Of a stretch of DNA of 64,000 bases, positions 46,512 through 54,982 are shown in pieces. A program made the translations under genes and the position numbers. The first letter of the stretch is position 1. Every line of letters begins with the position of its first letter. Origin of the DNA: Gammaproteobacteria bacterium (GTDB lineage: Bacteria > Pseudomonadota > Gammaproteobacteria > UBA4575); assembly GCA_026713925.1 (NCBI GenBank), contig JAPONM010000018.1, positions 1-64,000 of the forward strand. Reading direction: 5' to 3'. The notes under the pieces were generated by a model that saw nothing but the letters and a program-made list of their open reading frames with translations, made no database searches and was not told where the DNA came from.

Positions 46512-46691
46512 TCACCATCCGCAGCAACACAGACTGAAGGTCAATGCGGGGGAGAATATAGTCCGCTGGGACACAATGTCAACGATTTTGTGCAGGTTCA
46601 TCAAGCCCGTTCTCGAGGCCGCAACCTTCCTGAAAGAAGCAGAGGGGCCCAGCGATTCCTTCTCAAGCATCTCGACCTGATAGATCCTCAT
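46512..46691 (-). CDS. Candidate second RiPP precursor, C-terminal CCCGW
   Basis: A 59-aa reading frame with GGAGG 6 nt before its ATG. The peptide starts MRIYQVEMLEKESLG, is amphipathic and basic, and ends TFSLCCCGW. The C-terminus therefore repeats the Leu-Cys-Cys-Cys-(Gly)-Trp pattern of the precursor at 43295, with different codons. The leader does not resemble NHLP leaders and has no double-Gly site. An upstream degenerate frame ends in TGA overlapping its ATG. It lies between the YcaO gene and the MMPL gene, all on the same strand. Confidence 0.6.
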   Translation of the reverse strand: MRIYQVEMLEKESLGPSASFRKVAASRTGLMNLHKIVDIVSQRTIFSPALTFSLCCCGW

Positions 46692-46950
46692 GTCAAGCCT
46701 CCGTCAGGACAAGGCTTAGCAGTATCAATTGCCCGCACGATTGCAGCAAATGTTTCCGGGCCGCGCAAATCGATTGGCTTGATGGTAGACAGAGTAATTT
46801 ATGCTCCCGGGGACAACTGGCCGCTTGATGCTCTCCAGTACGGCCCGATAAGCTCTTGACCACTTTATCGCGAACTGTCTTGCTTGTGCCAGCAGGCGGT
46901 ACCAGTTCCGGCCCGAAATTTACACCGGCAAGATGTGGCCCCTACACAGC
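46692..46950 (-). other. Degenerate coding stretch between YcaO and CCCGW genes
   Basis: A minus-strand frame gives protein-like sequence (GQELIGPYWRASSGQL, then KPIDLRGPETFAAIVRAID) but is interrupted by TAA near 46803. The end of the frame overlaps the start of the 59-aa peptide gene as ATGA. It has no start codon. It may be the tail of a decayed gene; no family is recognised. Confidence 0.35.
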
Positions 46951-47004
46951 TCAGCAGCAGGCGTTGTTCCGTAATGGCTGATTTTCCCGGACATCCATGA
47001 GCAT
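46951..47004 (-). CDS. Possible 15-17 aa peptide ending ACC after YcaO
   Basis: A mini-gene 5 nt after the YcaO stop: ATG at 47004 or, better placed relative to AAGGG, ATG at 46998. It encodes MDVRENQPLRNNACC, again ending in adjacent cysteines. Too short for statistical support; recorded because it is coupled to YcaO and shares the C-terminal Cys theme of the two candidate precursors. Confidence 0.3.
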   Translation of the reverse strand: MLMDVRENQPLRNNACC

Positions 47005-47009
47005 GCCCT

Positions 47010-49358
47010 TCAAGCGATGACCGGGACGGGATTGAGGTCAGCCTCGGCCAGGGGTTTCTCCCGCAAGCCCATCTTGACCGGCACATCGTACAGGCGCCCC
47101 GATGCAACCCGTTCCCAGAAGTGGCGCAATCCCGGCACGATCACCCGGGCCACCGGCATGCCGATATCGGGACGGGTCTGCTCAAGTACCAGCATATCCA
47201 GGCCCTTGGCTTTTACCAGTGCACAGCAGCCCTCGACATCCTCTTTTACATCCGAAGTCTCGGGCACGGGATAATCCGAGCGACCCCGTAGCGTGGCCTC
47301 GGGATCGGGTGCCAGATAGGGATGTTCCTCAAGCGTGGCGTTTTTCCACCATGACAGGCACATCAGATCATCTACTCCATACCCGGCATGGCCGCTTTCC
47401 GGGCGGGGAACCCAGGTCAGGCACTGGTTCATTTCGCATACTGCACGCAAGGCTGCGATATGCGGATCGGTGTGTGCGCCAGCCCCGTACAGGATGTCTT
47501 CGGTTTGTGAATCGGTTCGCCGCGAGATGGAAACAAAGGCCGGAATGCCGAAATCACCTGTGATATCCAGCAGCCACATGTCGCGGTGAAGCTGCCGGTA
47601 GTAGTCCGGTGCGCTCGCAAGGTATACGTCGTCAAAACTCTCAAGGTCAACCGCGGGAAAGCGTAGCCGGTTGTACCACCAGATCGCAAATGCATCGCGT
47701 TCCACCAACTCGAAAAAACCCTGCTGTATGGCTTCCTCCAGCGTGTTGCCGGCCGCGCAGCCGTTCGAATCCGCCCACAAGTCTGAAGTGCATCGCTGCT
47801 CCGGTGTCATGCTGTAGAGCATGGAGGTCGGAAGGTAACGGTGCCGATTTTGCGTAAGCGACCACACCGGCGACCAGTCGATCGCAGCATCCGGGTCAAA
47901 CCGTCCGGGTACGATATTGTAGGGATGTTGTCTGGCATTGATTTCGTCTGCATGGTCAAGCTGGTGATCGCTGAACAGCTGGACCTGATTCGGATGGATG
48001 GCATCGGATTCCTGTCCTTTGTCAACAAATTCTGAAAAACGTTTGCAAGTGCGGATCTCATCCCCGTGGAATGCGCCCGAATAGCGCTCGACCGCTTCGC
48101 AAAGCGCGCTCACCTCCGACTGCTCAGCTGTGCTTCCCTTGCCTGCACTCTTGCTTCTCAAGCTGCGTCTCAGTGAGCTCAGATTTTTGACTCGAAGGGC
48201 AAGATTACTACCGGCCCAATGGACATGAAGCCAGTGATCATACACATCCGTGGTGCGTTCAATCCAGGTCACCACCCCGCTGACGGGGCTGATGAGATGG
48301 CGGTACTTGGCCAGGGTCTCTTCGGGAGGCACCGAGCGCAAACCGCCACTGTTGTGCACATTTTTGAGGCTAGGCTTGAGGCGCACCGGGCTGGCTGGGC
48401 GATCGGGACTGTAGTATCTTTTCTCTCCGCACACTGTGCACTGTGGCCGCCGGTGCACCGGATGCCTCGCTGTTTTCAGTGCAGTGACATCCAGTGTCAT
48501 CGCATGCTCATGTATTGCTGCCAGTTCCCTGAGGATCAGCCACTTGGCAATCTCGGCCGCGATCAGGCCATAGGCGGTCTCCAGAACCACGGGTTCGGCC
48601 GCGAATGGCCGAAAGGCGGCCTCATAGCCGGCACGATTGCGCAAAAAGTTATGGACCTCCTGCTGGCCTTGCAGGCGATACGCCAGACAGGCCCAGCAAG
48701 GTCCCTGCTCCGCAGGCCGGAAGACCGGGCCAAACAGTGGGAACACACCCTTGGGTCTGACCAGTATCCAAGGTAGACCGGAGGTGATATGACGCCGATT
48801 GAGATTGGCATTCCGCTCATCAAGAAAATCGGTGCAGACAATGACGGAAAGTGTCGGACGGCTCCGATCCAAGCCTACACCCATGGCTTCAAGCCGTTGG
48901 GTTAGGGGGTGACCTTCATCGCCGGCTATTTCCAACCGCGATGCCTTCAGCCGTTCCTCAGCCCATCGGGGAGAAACACCCTGCGAAGACCAGTATGCCG
49001 CTTGTCCCCGTTCCATGTGATACTCGCCCGAAACAATATACCCCTTGGTTGCCAGAAAAGTGAGTGCGGTCTGGATATCGGACGCCAGATGCGTACTGGC
49101 GAGGAATTCTATGATGTCCCGGTGTGTACGGCGGCCATCAAGGAGCGGCAGAATATCGCAAACTATTTGCCCGTGGAGCAACGTGTTGAAGGTTTCAGAA
49201 ACCAGCAACACTTGCCGGTCACCAATCGATCTGAATTCCAGATGCGGGACAAGTACAGGCACCTTGATGAGACCGCAATCAGCTTCGGTAGTCTTCTTCA
49301 GAATACTGCGGTATGGGTCAACGTTTGGTGATGTCTTCCTGTCTGTACTCTTCTCCAA
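47010..49358 (-). CDS. Fused E1-like/YcaO cyclodehydratase
   Basis: 782 aa. The N-terminal ~360 residues are the ocin-ThiF/leader-binding (C) part, with a zinc tetrad from CWAC (near residue 222) and CTVC (near 315). The C-terminal part is YcaO: ALCEAVERYSG and NGCAAGNTLEEAIQQGFFELVERDAF hold the ATP/Mg glutamates, GAHTDPHIAALRAVCEMNQ follows, and the protein ends PVPVIA, near the C-terminal Pro-rich motif. It should turn Cys (Ser/Thr) of a bound precursor into azolines. No dehydrogenase of the SagB type is adjacent. The only close start is a TTG at 49358. Confidence 0.9.
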   Translation of the reverse strand: MEKSTDRKTSPNVDPYRSILKKTTEADCGLIKVPVLVPHLEFRSIGDRQVLLVSETFNTLLHGQIVCDILPLLDGRRTHRDIIEFLASTHLASDIQTALTFLATKGYIVSGEYHMERGQAAYWSSQGVSPRWAEERLKASRLEIAGDEGHPLTQRLEAMGVGLDRSRPTLSVIVCTDFLDERNANLNRRHITSGLPWILVRPKGVFPLFGPVFRPAEQGPCWACLAYRLQGQQEVHNFLRNRAGYEAAFRPFAAEPVVLETAYGLIAAEIAKWLILRELAAIHEHAMTLDVTALKTARHPVHRRPQCTVCGEKRYYSPDRPASPVRLKPSLKNVHNSGGLRSVPPEETLAKYRHLISPVSGVVTWIERTTDVYDHWLHVHWAGSNLALRVKNLSSLRRSLRSKSAGKGSTAEQSEVSALCEAVERYSGAFHGDEIRTCKRFSEFVDKGQESDAIHPNQVQLFSDHQLDHADEINARQHPYNIVPGRFDPDAAIDWSPVWSLTQNRHRYLPTSMLYSMTPEQRCTSDLWADSNGCAAGNTLEEAIQQGFFELVERDAFAIWWYNRLRFPAVDLESFDDVYLASAPDYYRQLHRDMWLLDITGDFGIPAFVSISRRTDSQTEDILYGAGAHTDPHIAALRAVCEMNQCLTWVPRPESGHAGYGVDDLMCLSWWKNATLEEHPYLAPDPEATLRGRSDYPVPETSDVKEDVEGCCALVKAKGLDMLVLEQTRPDIGMPVARVIVPGLRHFWERVASGRLYDVPVKMGLREKPLAEADLNPVPVIA

Positions 49359-49463
49359 GCTAGAGGTTCTCCAATTCCGTGAAGGTACACTGGCAGCCAG
49401 ACCGGTCAGGCATCATGCAGTCCATGCGTCCTTGTAACCTGTCTGTCCATAGCATGTGCAGAC

Positions 49464-51908
49464 TCAGGATTTAGGGGTTGATTTTAGAACCATGCCGTCC
49501 AGTGCATCCATGTCTGCAGTGGCACGGGCAGCCGTTTCACGTATGGCATCGGTCAACGCACTGAAATCATTCATTCCGCAGGAACGTGCAACGACGGACT
49601 TGACCTTCGGTGTTGCCTTCTCGACAGCAAAGCCATCCTTTACAACCAGCCGCAGAATGCCTTGCAGATTCAACCACATCTCTGCTGCGTCAGCCAACCG
49701 GCTGGAAACATCCTCAGGAATCAGCCCAAAACTGCCTGCAGCCTGGAATGCGGCAGCCGTATCAGGAACCAGGATTTCAGGAGCGTCATCGGCATGGGCC
49801 AACTGTACCAGCCTGGCTACCTGCACGAGATCCCGAAGGCCACCACGCATGTCGTTGATCGACTGCAGGCTTGGTTCAGCTGTATTGGCTCCCACGGCTT
49901 CACGCAACTCATCTATCTGCGCGATTCGGGAAGCACCAGAGGACAGGACTTCGTGTCGTATCTTGTCCAGTCGGGTCCAGATTCCAGAATCTCCGGATTC
50001 AAAGACACACCGCGTCTGAACGAGGTCCAGGAGCTCGCTGTCCATGTCCCTCCTATAATGTTCAGCAAAATCAGCAACAGACCTGACACCCCTTCCCTTC
50101 CAGTCACGCGGAAGTGGCTCAAACAGCAGGTTTTCATGTGAAAATGCACGCAGTTCCTCAAGGAAACATCGGCACAGAGCTTGAAAATATTCGACAGGAC
50201 CCCCATCGTACACGAACATCACATCAAGCCGTGTGCCTGGTGCTGCCTCTCCACTGGCAGATTCACCCAAAAGTACAGCCGTGACTGCACCTTCTCCGCG
50301 TCGACGACGCTTGTTGGCAAATTCCACCTCAACCGCCGACAGCAAAACGCAGACCGAGGCTTCGGCAAGATTTGACAGCACACTCCCTGCCTCGACCGGC
50401 AGCAGGTTGCCGCGTATCATGTGCATGCTGATCTGAAAGACCTTGTCGTTCAGCCAGTTTCTTGCAGTCTCTACTACTTCCTTTACGCCCTGGGCAGGAA
50501 TTGCAGCAAGCTGCTCTTTCATTTCAGAGACATCAAACTCGCGTGTCCAGTACACACGCGCAAGTCCTCGTCGTGCAACCATCTCGAATTCAGGATCCGT
50601 GGCGAAGCCATCCGGGAGATCAAGAGTGGTGAACTCCCTGTCCTGCAGGCTCTCGAGCAGCTTCGGAGCACGATTTATCCATTCGGCCATGCGTGGTGCG
50701 GCATCAAATATCTCTGAAATGGCTTCGAATTCATCCGGACAGGCTGCGTATGCTGCACTGTCGTAGGCACTCCAGTCCTCAATTTGCGGATAAAAGTGTG
50801 CACGCCAGCGATCGACCAGCGGGTCCATCTTTCGGAACCAGATGCGGGGGATCATCGCGTAATTCGCCATCGAGGAGTAACCTTCCGGTAACTGTGGTGA
50901 TTCGTCCTCGCCGTGATACTGCAACACCGGGTAGTATCGGGTTGCCTCAGTATGGTGGTCCGAATGGCGTTGCATATTGTAATAGAGCCAATTGGTGAAC
51001 TTGCTGGCAGCACTCCAGGAGTGTCGCACCTGGACCGGCTCATACCGGCCTCCGGGCAAACGGATGCGTTCCAACCCATAGTGCTGGACATAGTTGATGA
51101 TTTTCATCGACAGGACAAGGAATAGGCAAAATATGGCGAAAACCAGCATCACCCATGCACCTCCCATCCAGTACACCAGCACATACCACGCTGCGGTTTC
51201 CAGGGAGTAGCGCCAGAACGGATTTGTGTAGTGCCACACTGGCAAGTGGCGTCGCGCAAGCCGATCGCGCTCGAAGCGCCAAGACTCGATCAGGCTTCGC
51301 ACCAAATCTTTGGGAAAATATTGCCAGAAGCTCTGACCCTTTCTCGCAGACCCGGGATCGGCAGGTGTGCAGGCCAGTGAATGATGAACATAAATATGCT
51401 CGGTAGCGTAATGCGGGTAGGAAGCTGAAGCCAGCAGGAATTCACCAAACCGTCGTTCCAACCAGGAAGTCCTATGCACAAGCTCATGTCCAACGATGAA
51501 GATTGATTGGGCTGCAAAAAACAGTGCTATAGCGACAAGCACAGATTCCCAAACGGCCAAATGACCAACGACAAGAATCAGCCAAAGCGAGACCACGAGT
51601 GTGACGGGCCACATCACAGCCCACACCCAGACAGCCAGCTTGTACAAGAACAACTGGCTTTCCAGTGTATTGTCCGGGTCCATGTTCCGCTTTTCCATGC
51701 CAAACAGAGTGTCAAACCAGTTTGCAAGCCCGAAGTAGATATACGGCCCAATGATCCACCAGCCACCGTATACTGCGGCACAGAGCACAAGTGGAAAAAC
51801 TGTAAGGGACATAAAGTGCGGAAGGGCATTTCGAATCGACGGCTGGATCATGCCTCTTCCAACCATTCCGGTGTCCAGACCACCCGGTTCTGCCATATAC
51901 TCTGCCAT
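49464..51908 (-). CDS. AlkB-type hydroxylase fused to GlnE-like domain
   Basis: 814 aa. Residues 1-~370 form an integral membrane di-iron hydroxylase with all AlkB histidine boxes: HELVHRTS (about 141-148), EHIYVHH (170-176), NYVQHYGL and MQRHSDHHTEATRYY. Residues ~400-815 resemble the adenylyltransferase domain of glutamine-synthetase adenylyltransferase (FEPLPRDW-x-GRG, AEHYRRDMDSELLDLVQTR, NDMRGGLRDLVQVARLVQL), but the metal loop reads GTRLDVMFVY where GlnE has D-x-D, so one catalytic Asp is lost. GGAGG is 5 nt before the ATG at 51908. Rubredoxin is not adjacent. It precedes the YcaO gene by 105 nt. Confidence 0.82.
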   Translation of the reverse strand: MAEYMAEPGGLDTGMVGRGMIQPSIRNALPHFMSLTVFPLVLCAAVYGGWWIIGPYIYFGLANWFDTLFGMEKRNMDPDNTLESQLFLYKLAVWVWAVMWPVTLVVSLWLILVVGHLAVWESVLVAIALFFAAQSIFIVGHELVHRTSWLERRFGEFLLASASYPHYATEHIYVHHSLACTPADPGSARKGQSFWQYFPKDLVRSLIESWRFERDRLARRHLPVWHYTNPFWRYSLETAAWYVLVYWMGGAWVMLVFAIFCLFLVLSMKIINYVQHYGLERIRLPGGRYEPVQVRHSWSAASKFTNWLYYNMQRHSDHHTEATRYYPVLQYHGEDESPQLPEGYSSMANYAMIPRIWFRKMDPLVDRWRAHFYPQIEDWSAYDSAAYAACPDEFEAISEIFDAAPRMAEWINRAPKLLESLQDREFTTLDLPDGFATDPEFEMVARRGLARVYWTREFDVSEMKEQLAAIPAQGVKEVVETARNWLNDKVFQISMHMIRGNLLPVEAGSVLSNLAEASVCVLLSAVEVEFANKRRRRGEGAVTAVLLGESASGEAAPGTRLDVMFVYDGGPVEYFQALCRCFLEELRAFSHENLLFEPLPRDWKGRGVRSVADFAEHYRRDMDSELLDLVQTRCVFESGDSGIWTRLDKIRHEVLSSGASRIAQIDELREAVGANTAEPSLQSINDMRGGLRDLVQVARLVQLAHADDAPEILVPDTAAAFQAAGSFGLIPEDVSSRLADAAEMWLNLQGILRLVVKDGFAVEKATPKVKSVVARSCGMNDFSALTDAIRETAARATADMDALDGMVLKSTPKS

Positions 51909-52078
51909 CATACCCTCCTGCCCTTTCAGGTTCTTGCCCTGTTAAAGCCTATTGTCAGCAACTGGACTGTCTTGTCAAGCGGCCCCACACCGTTGCCTGT
52001 TCCCGTCATTGACAGGGACACACCGGACTCTGCCAAGTCGGCGGACCCCCCGGTCTGATGACCTTGATCTACAAGCCG

Positions 52079-52430
52079 TATCCACGATGTCTGAAATGGA
52101 ACCTGTTGAGCCTCCTTACATTTCCGAAGGCGTTGCAGAATTTTCAAGCAGCCAGTGCCTGAAAACTCCGGCAAGGGTCCGGTTCTGGTAGATTTCTGGC
52201 CCCTACGCACAGGACGAAAGCAATCTGGACCTGCATTTTGAAATCGCAGCAAAGCAGGTCGTGAATGATGGGTATGAAAATGCATTCAGGCATCTGCTTG
52301 TCATAATCAGGCAAGGCCGTAAGGACAATGACAGGATCGCCTGCAAGGGTATGCATGCGATCCTAAGCCCGCCAGGCGGTTCGGCCGGGGACTGGGGCAA
52401 TAACGCCGAGCGCAAAGCACTTGTGTTGCT
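52079..52430 (+). pseudogene. Decayed YbbN/CnoX-type thioredoxin co-chaperone
   Basis: The N-terminal fragment begins MSEMEPVEPPYISEG and, after a frame change, continues ENSGKGPVLVDFW, the start of a thioredoxin fold. The CxxC region is missing. After a deletion and another frame shift, the sequence reads LDLHFEIAAKQVVNDGYENAF-like in pieces (HFEIAAKQVVNDGYENAF, RHLLVIIRQGRKDND), which corresponds to the C-terminal TPR part of YbbN. Several breaks make a working product impossible. 52431-52828 contains no supported gene. Confidence 0.6.
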
Positions 52431-52828
52431 GTGTGAGGCACGTGGAATCCCGGAAACCGCCGTGCAGTTTATGAGTTTTCAGGAATGGCACACAAACATT
52501 GCGGTTTGTTCCGAATCAAACGTTTCGATACTGAGGATTGGATGAGCTATCGCTGGCAGGACGGAATCGAGGATACCCGCCAGGCCCTGTGTGAGACACG
52601 ACAACCGGGCATACACCCTTTCAGGCACCACGACCGATGAGCAAGCGACTGCCGGTCAGCCTGACGGAATCGTAAACTACGCCATGGTGTCAGACGTCCG
52701 TGAACTGCCCTTGAAAGTTTCGGATATCTGTCGGCAACTCATGGCCCAGGCACCCACCAGTCGAGACGGTGACCGCCATACTGATGAATGCTGTGGCTTG
52801 GCAAAATATGTTTGCAGGCGGAAGCTAG

Positions 52829-52942
52829 TTAAAAAGCCTCTATGACTACCCCAAACAATACAGATGCGATGACGAGAAACAGTGCCGTTTCTACCCAAAG
52901 TACAGTTCTCAAATCGTTTATTTTTGCAAAGACTTTATCCAT
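52829..52942 (-). CDS. 37-aa single-pass membrane protein
   Basis: Encodes MDKVFAKINDLRTVLWVE followed by one hydrophobic helix (about residues 15-33) and a short EAF end. AAGGA sits 7 nt before the ATG. The AT-rich stretch upstream (52950-53040) can hold a promoter. No family known. It resembles many small membrane regulators in form only. Confidence 0.55.
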   Translation of the reverse strand: MDKVFAKINDLRTVLWVETALFLVIASVLFGVVIEAF

Positions 52943-53258
52943 GTGACTATCCTTTGAAGTTGGTTAATAATCATTCGGATTCAGTCTAGTAAGTATATTA
53001 GAAAATAGTAATATACCAATATAGATATATTTCAATATGCTGCTGCAGCTAATTGATATTTCATATAAATACATAAATATTTTTGGTTCTGTCCTCATCT
53101 TCGGGGTTGAAAACATATTTGATTTCCGTGGTGACCCTGCAACCAGACACCAGTTCAAGCATGGACTGGTTTCCACGAGGACGTGTTGCAAACCAGGTTG
53201 TATCTATGGGTGCTGGCGGGATTTGACTGCATGGCCTTTCGTATGCTTGTATTCTCGC

Positions 53259-53936
53259 ATGCATCACATACTTGCAGCTGGAGTCATTGCTGTATTCGGG
53301 CTTGTATCGGTGTACGGGCTGGCTGCCATTGGCACCCTTCATTCCGAGAGACTGGGCAAGTGTCGTGCCCGACCTCTTACAAACAGGTTCCCACCGCTTA
53401 AGCGGCACTACTTGACGATAGCTTTCAACGGTACGAGTTCTCTGGCATATTACTTTGTGTTCCTTTATCTGTTCGAAGACCAGATCATCCATACTGGACC
53501 CGTCACGCTCTGGGCGATGCCACTTCAGGTCGCAGGGTGCCTGCTATGCTATGGCCTGTTTTACTATCTTATGCACAGATGGCTTCATCGCCCGGTGATG
53601 ATGCGCTGGATCCACGGCACCCACCACAAGGTCAGGTATCCAGAAGCACTGGACGGACTGTATCTGAGTCCAGTAGAAATGCTTGCCGGACTGACGCTGC
53701 TGTTTCTGTCCATGTATCTTTTCGCACCCCTGGGTATCGTCTCGCTCCTTGCGATTGTGTTTGTTCATGCGTGGGTAAATATTGTGGCCCGCACGAGCCT
53801 CGTGTTTTCGCATCCGGCTTTCAGATGGATGAACAACTGGGTCATTCGTCACGACCGGCATCACTGGAAGGATCTGGACAGGAACTTCACCTCGATTGCC
53901 CCTGTCTGGGATATGCAGATCGGCATCTGCAAGTGA
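53259..53936 (+). CDS. Sterol desaturase/fatty-acid hydroxylase family protein
   Basis: 225-aa membrane di-iron protein. The His boxes are HRWLHRP, HGTHHKVRYPEAL and HDRHHWKD near the C-terminus, with four or five hydrophobic segments between and before them. The frame is open to 53037, but the first 74 codons are not membrane- or family-like, so ATG 53259 is preferred although no strong ribosome site is seen. It overlaps the dehydrogenase gene as GTGA. Substrate could be a sterol, carotenoid or fatty acid. Confidence 0.78.
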   Translation: MHHILAAGVIAVFGLVSVYGLAAIGTLHSERLGKCRARPLTNRFPPLKRHYLTIAFNGTSSLAYYFVFLYLFEDQIIHTGPVTLWAMPLQVAGCLLCYGLFYYLMHRWLHRPVMMRWIHGTHHKVRYPEALDGLYLSPVEMLAGLTLLFLSMYLFAPLGIVSLLAIVFVHAWVNIVARTSLVFSHPAFRWMNNWVIRHDRHHWKDLDRNFTSIAPVWDMQIGICK

Positions 53937-54982
53937 GCGAGGGCAAGAGAACCGTCCTCGTAACCGGAGGCTGCGGGTTCATCGGCGCAGCCATTGTCAA
54001 TGAACTGGCAGATATCGGGCATGATGTCATCGCGGTAGACTGGAATACCGAGCCGTTTCGCGACGATGTAGCATTCATCCACGCAGACATTGCGGATCGG
54101 CGCAGACTCGTCGAGATCAGCCAGGGTGTCAACACGGTCATACACAGTGCTTCCGTGGTGCACACCAAGCAGACCAACCGTAAAACCGTGTGGCGTGCCA
54201 ACTACGGGGGTACGCTGGAAGTTATCGAGGCATGCCGACAAAACGCCATCCCCGCTCTGTTGCATATCAGCTCGGCGAGTGTGGTCTACGAGGGCAGGGA
54301 TATCGAGAATGGCGATGAGAGCCTGCCTTACTCCAGCAGGTCGCTCGCACCCTATGTGGACAGCAAGGTTGCAGCGGAAAAGGCGGTGCTGCAGTTCGGT
54401 TTTGAATCCCGGTCCCGTGTTTGTGTGCTGCGGCCTCACATTGTGTTCGGACCGAATGACAACCGGTTTATCCCCAACATCATCGAGCGGGCAGAATCCG
54501 GGGCACTGCGACGGCGAGTCGATAACCGACAGTCCTTGTCCGACTTTACGTATATTGACAATTTCTCGGAGGCGGTGAAAACGGTAGAATACCGGCTGAG
54601 CAAGGATGATGAGTTGAACGGGCAATGCTATTTCATCACGAATGGTGAACCGCTGCCCTTCTATGATTTCGTGAAGGCATTTCTTGCCGAGATGGGCTAT
54701 CCCCCGATCCGCACGACGATTCCAGCATGGTTCGCATTTGCCAGCGCATCGTTGTTCGAGTTCTGGGAATGGATCAGGATGCAGGAATTGCGCCCTGAAG
54801 ACGGTATCTCCCGCTTCGCGGTTCGATACCTTACGACCCACCACTATTTCAGCAATGAAAAGGCGGAGCGGGATTTCAATTATGATCCCAGGATCACCGT
54901 GGCAGAGGGGATCAAACGCACTGCCGCCAGCCTGCGAGGCGGCAACACGGAAAAGATCGGCGTGGCGTTTCCGGTATTCTGA
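53933..54982 (+). CDS. 3-beta-HSD-like NAD(P)-dependent epimerase/dehydrogenase
   Basis: 349-aa extended short-chain dehydrogenase. The nucleotide site TGGCGFIGAAIVNEL is at residues ~10-24, the SSASVVYEG strand and the YVDSKVAAEKAV catalytic Tyr-x3-Lys follow, and LRPHIVFGPND is typical of the 3-beta-hydroxysteroid dehydrogenase group. The start is a GTG at 53933 overlapping the hydroxylase stop (GTGA); earlier in-frame codons have no family match. Coupling to a sterol-desaturase-family gene suggests joint oxidation of a ring or chain alcohol. Confidence 0.85.
   Translation: MSEGKRTVLVTGGCGFIGAAIVNELADIGHDVIAVDWNTEPFRDDVAFIHADIADRRRLVEISQGVNTVIHSASVVHTKQTNRKTVWRANYGGTLEVIEACRQNAIPALLHISSASVVYEGRDIENGDESLPYSSRSLAPYVDSKVAAEKAVLQFGFESRSRVCVLRPHIVFGPNDNRFIPNIIERAESGALRRRVDNRQSLSDFTYIDNFSEAVKTVEYRLSKDDELNGQCYFITNGEPLPFYDFVKAFLAEMGYPPIRTTIPAWFAFASASLFEFWEWIRMQELRPEDGISRFAVRYLTTHHYFSNEKAERDFNYDPRITVAEGIKRTAASLRGGNTEKIGVAFPVF

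Noticed and set aside
46590..46859. 89-codon plus-strand frame downstream of MMPL start
   Set aside because: No ribosome site, no family resemblance, and it is antisense to the candidate CCCGW peptide region.
46865..47107. Minus-strand frame with several cysteines (LLLSCVGATSCRC) overlapping the 3' end of YcaO
   Set aside because: No start with a ribosome site outside YcaO, and the upstream part is only an alternate frame of YcaO. The shorter peptide at 46951 is the better candidate.
49359..49463. Search for a SagB-type azoline dehydrogenase or other tailoring gene next to YcaO
   Set aside because: None found in the gap or among the neighbours; the FAD enzyme at 30641 is of the amine-oxidase type, not the nitroreductase-like SagB type.
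53861..54844. 327-codon minus-strand frame over the 3-beta-HSD-like gene
   Set aside because: Antisense shadow; the plus strand has clear SDR motifs.
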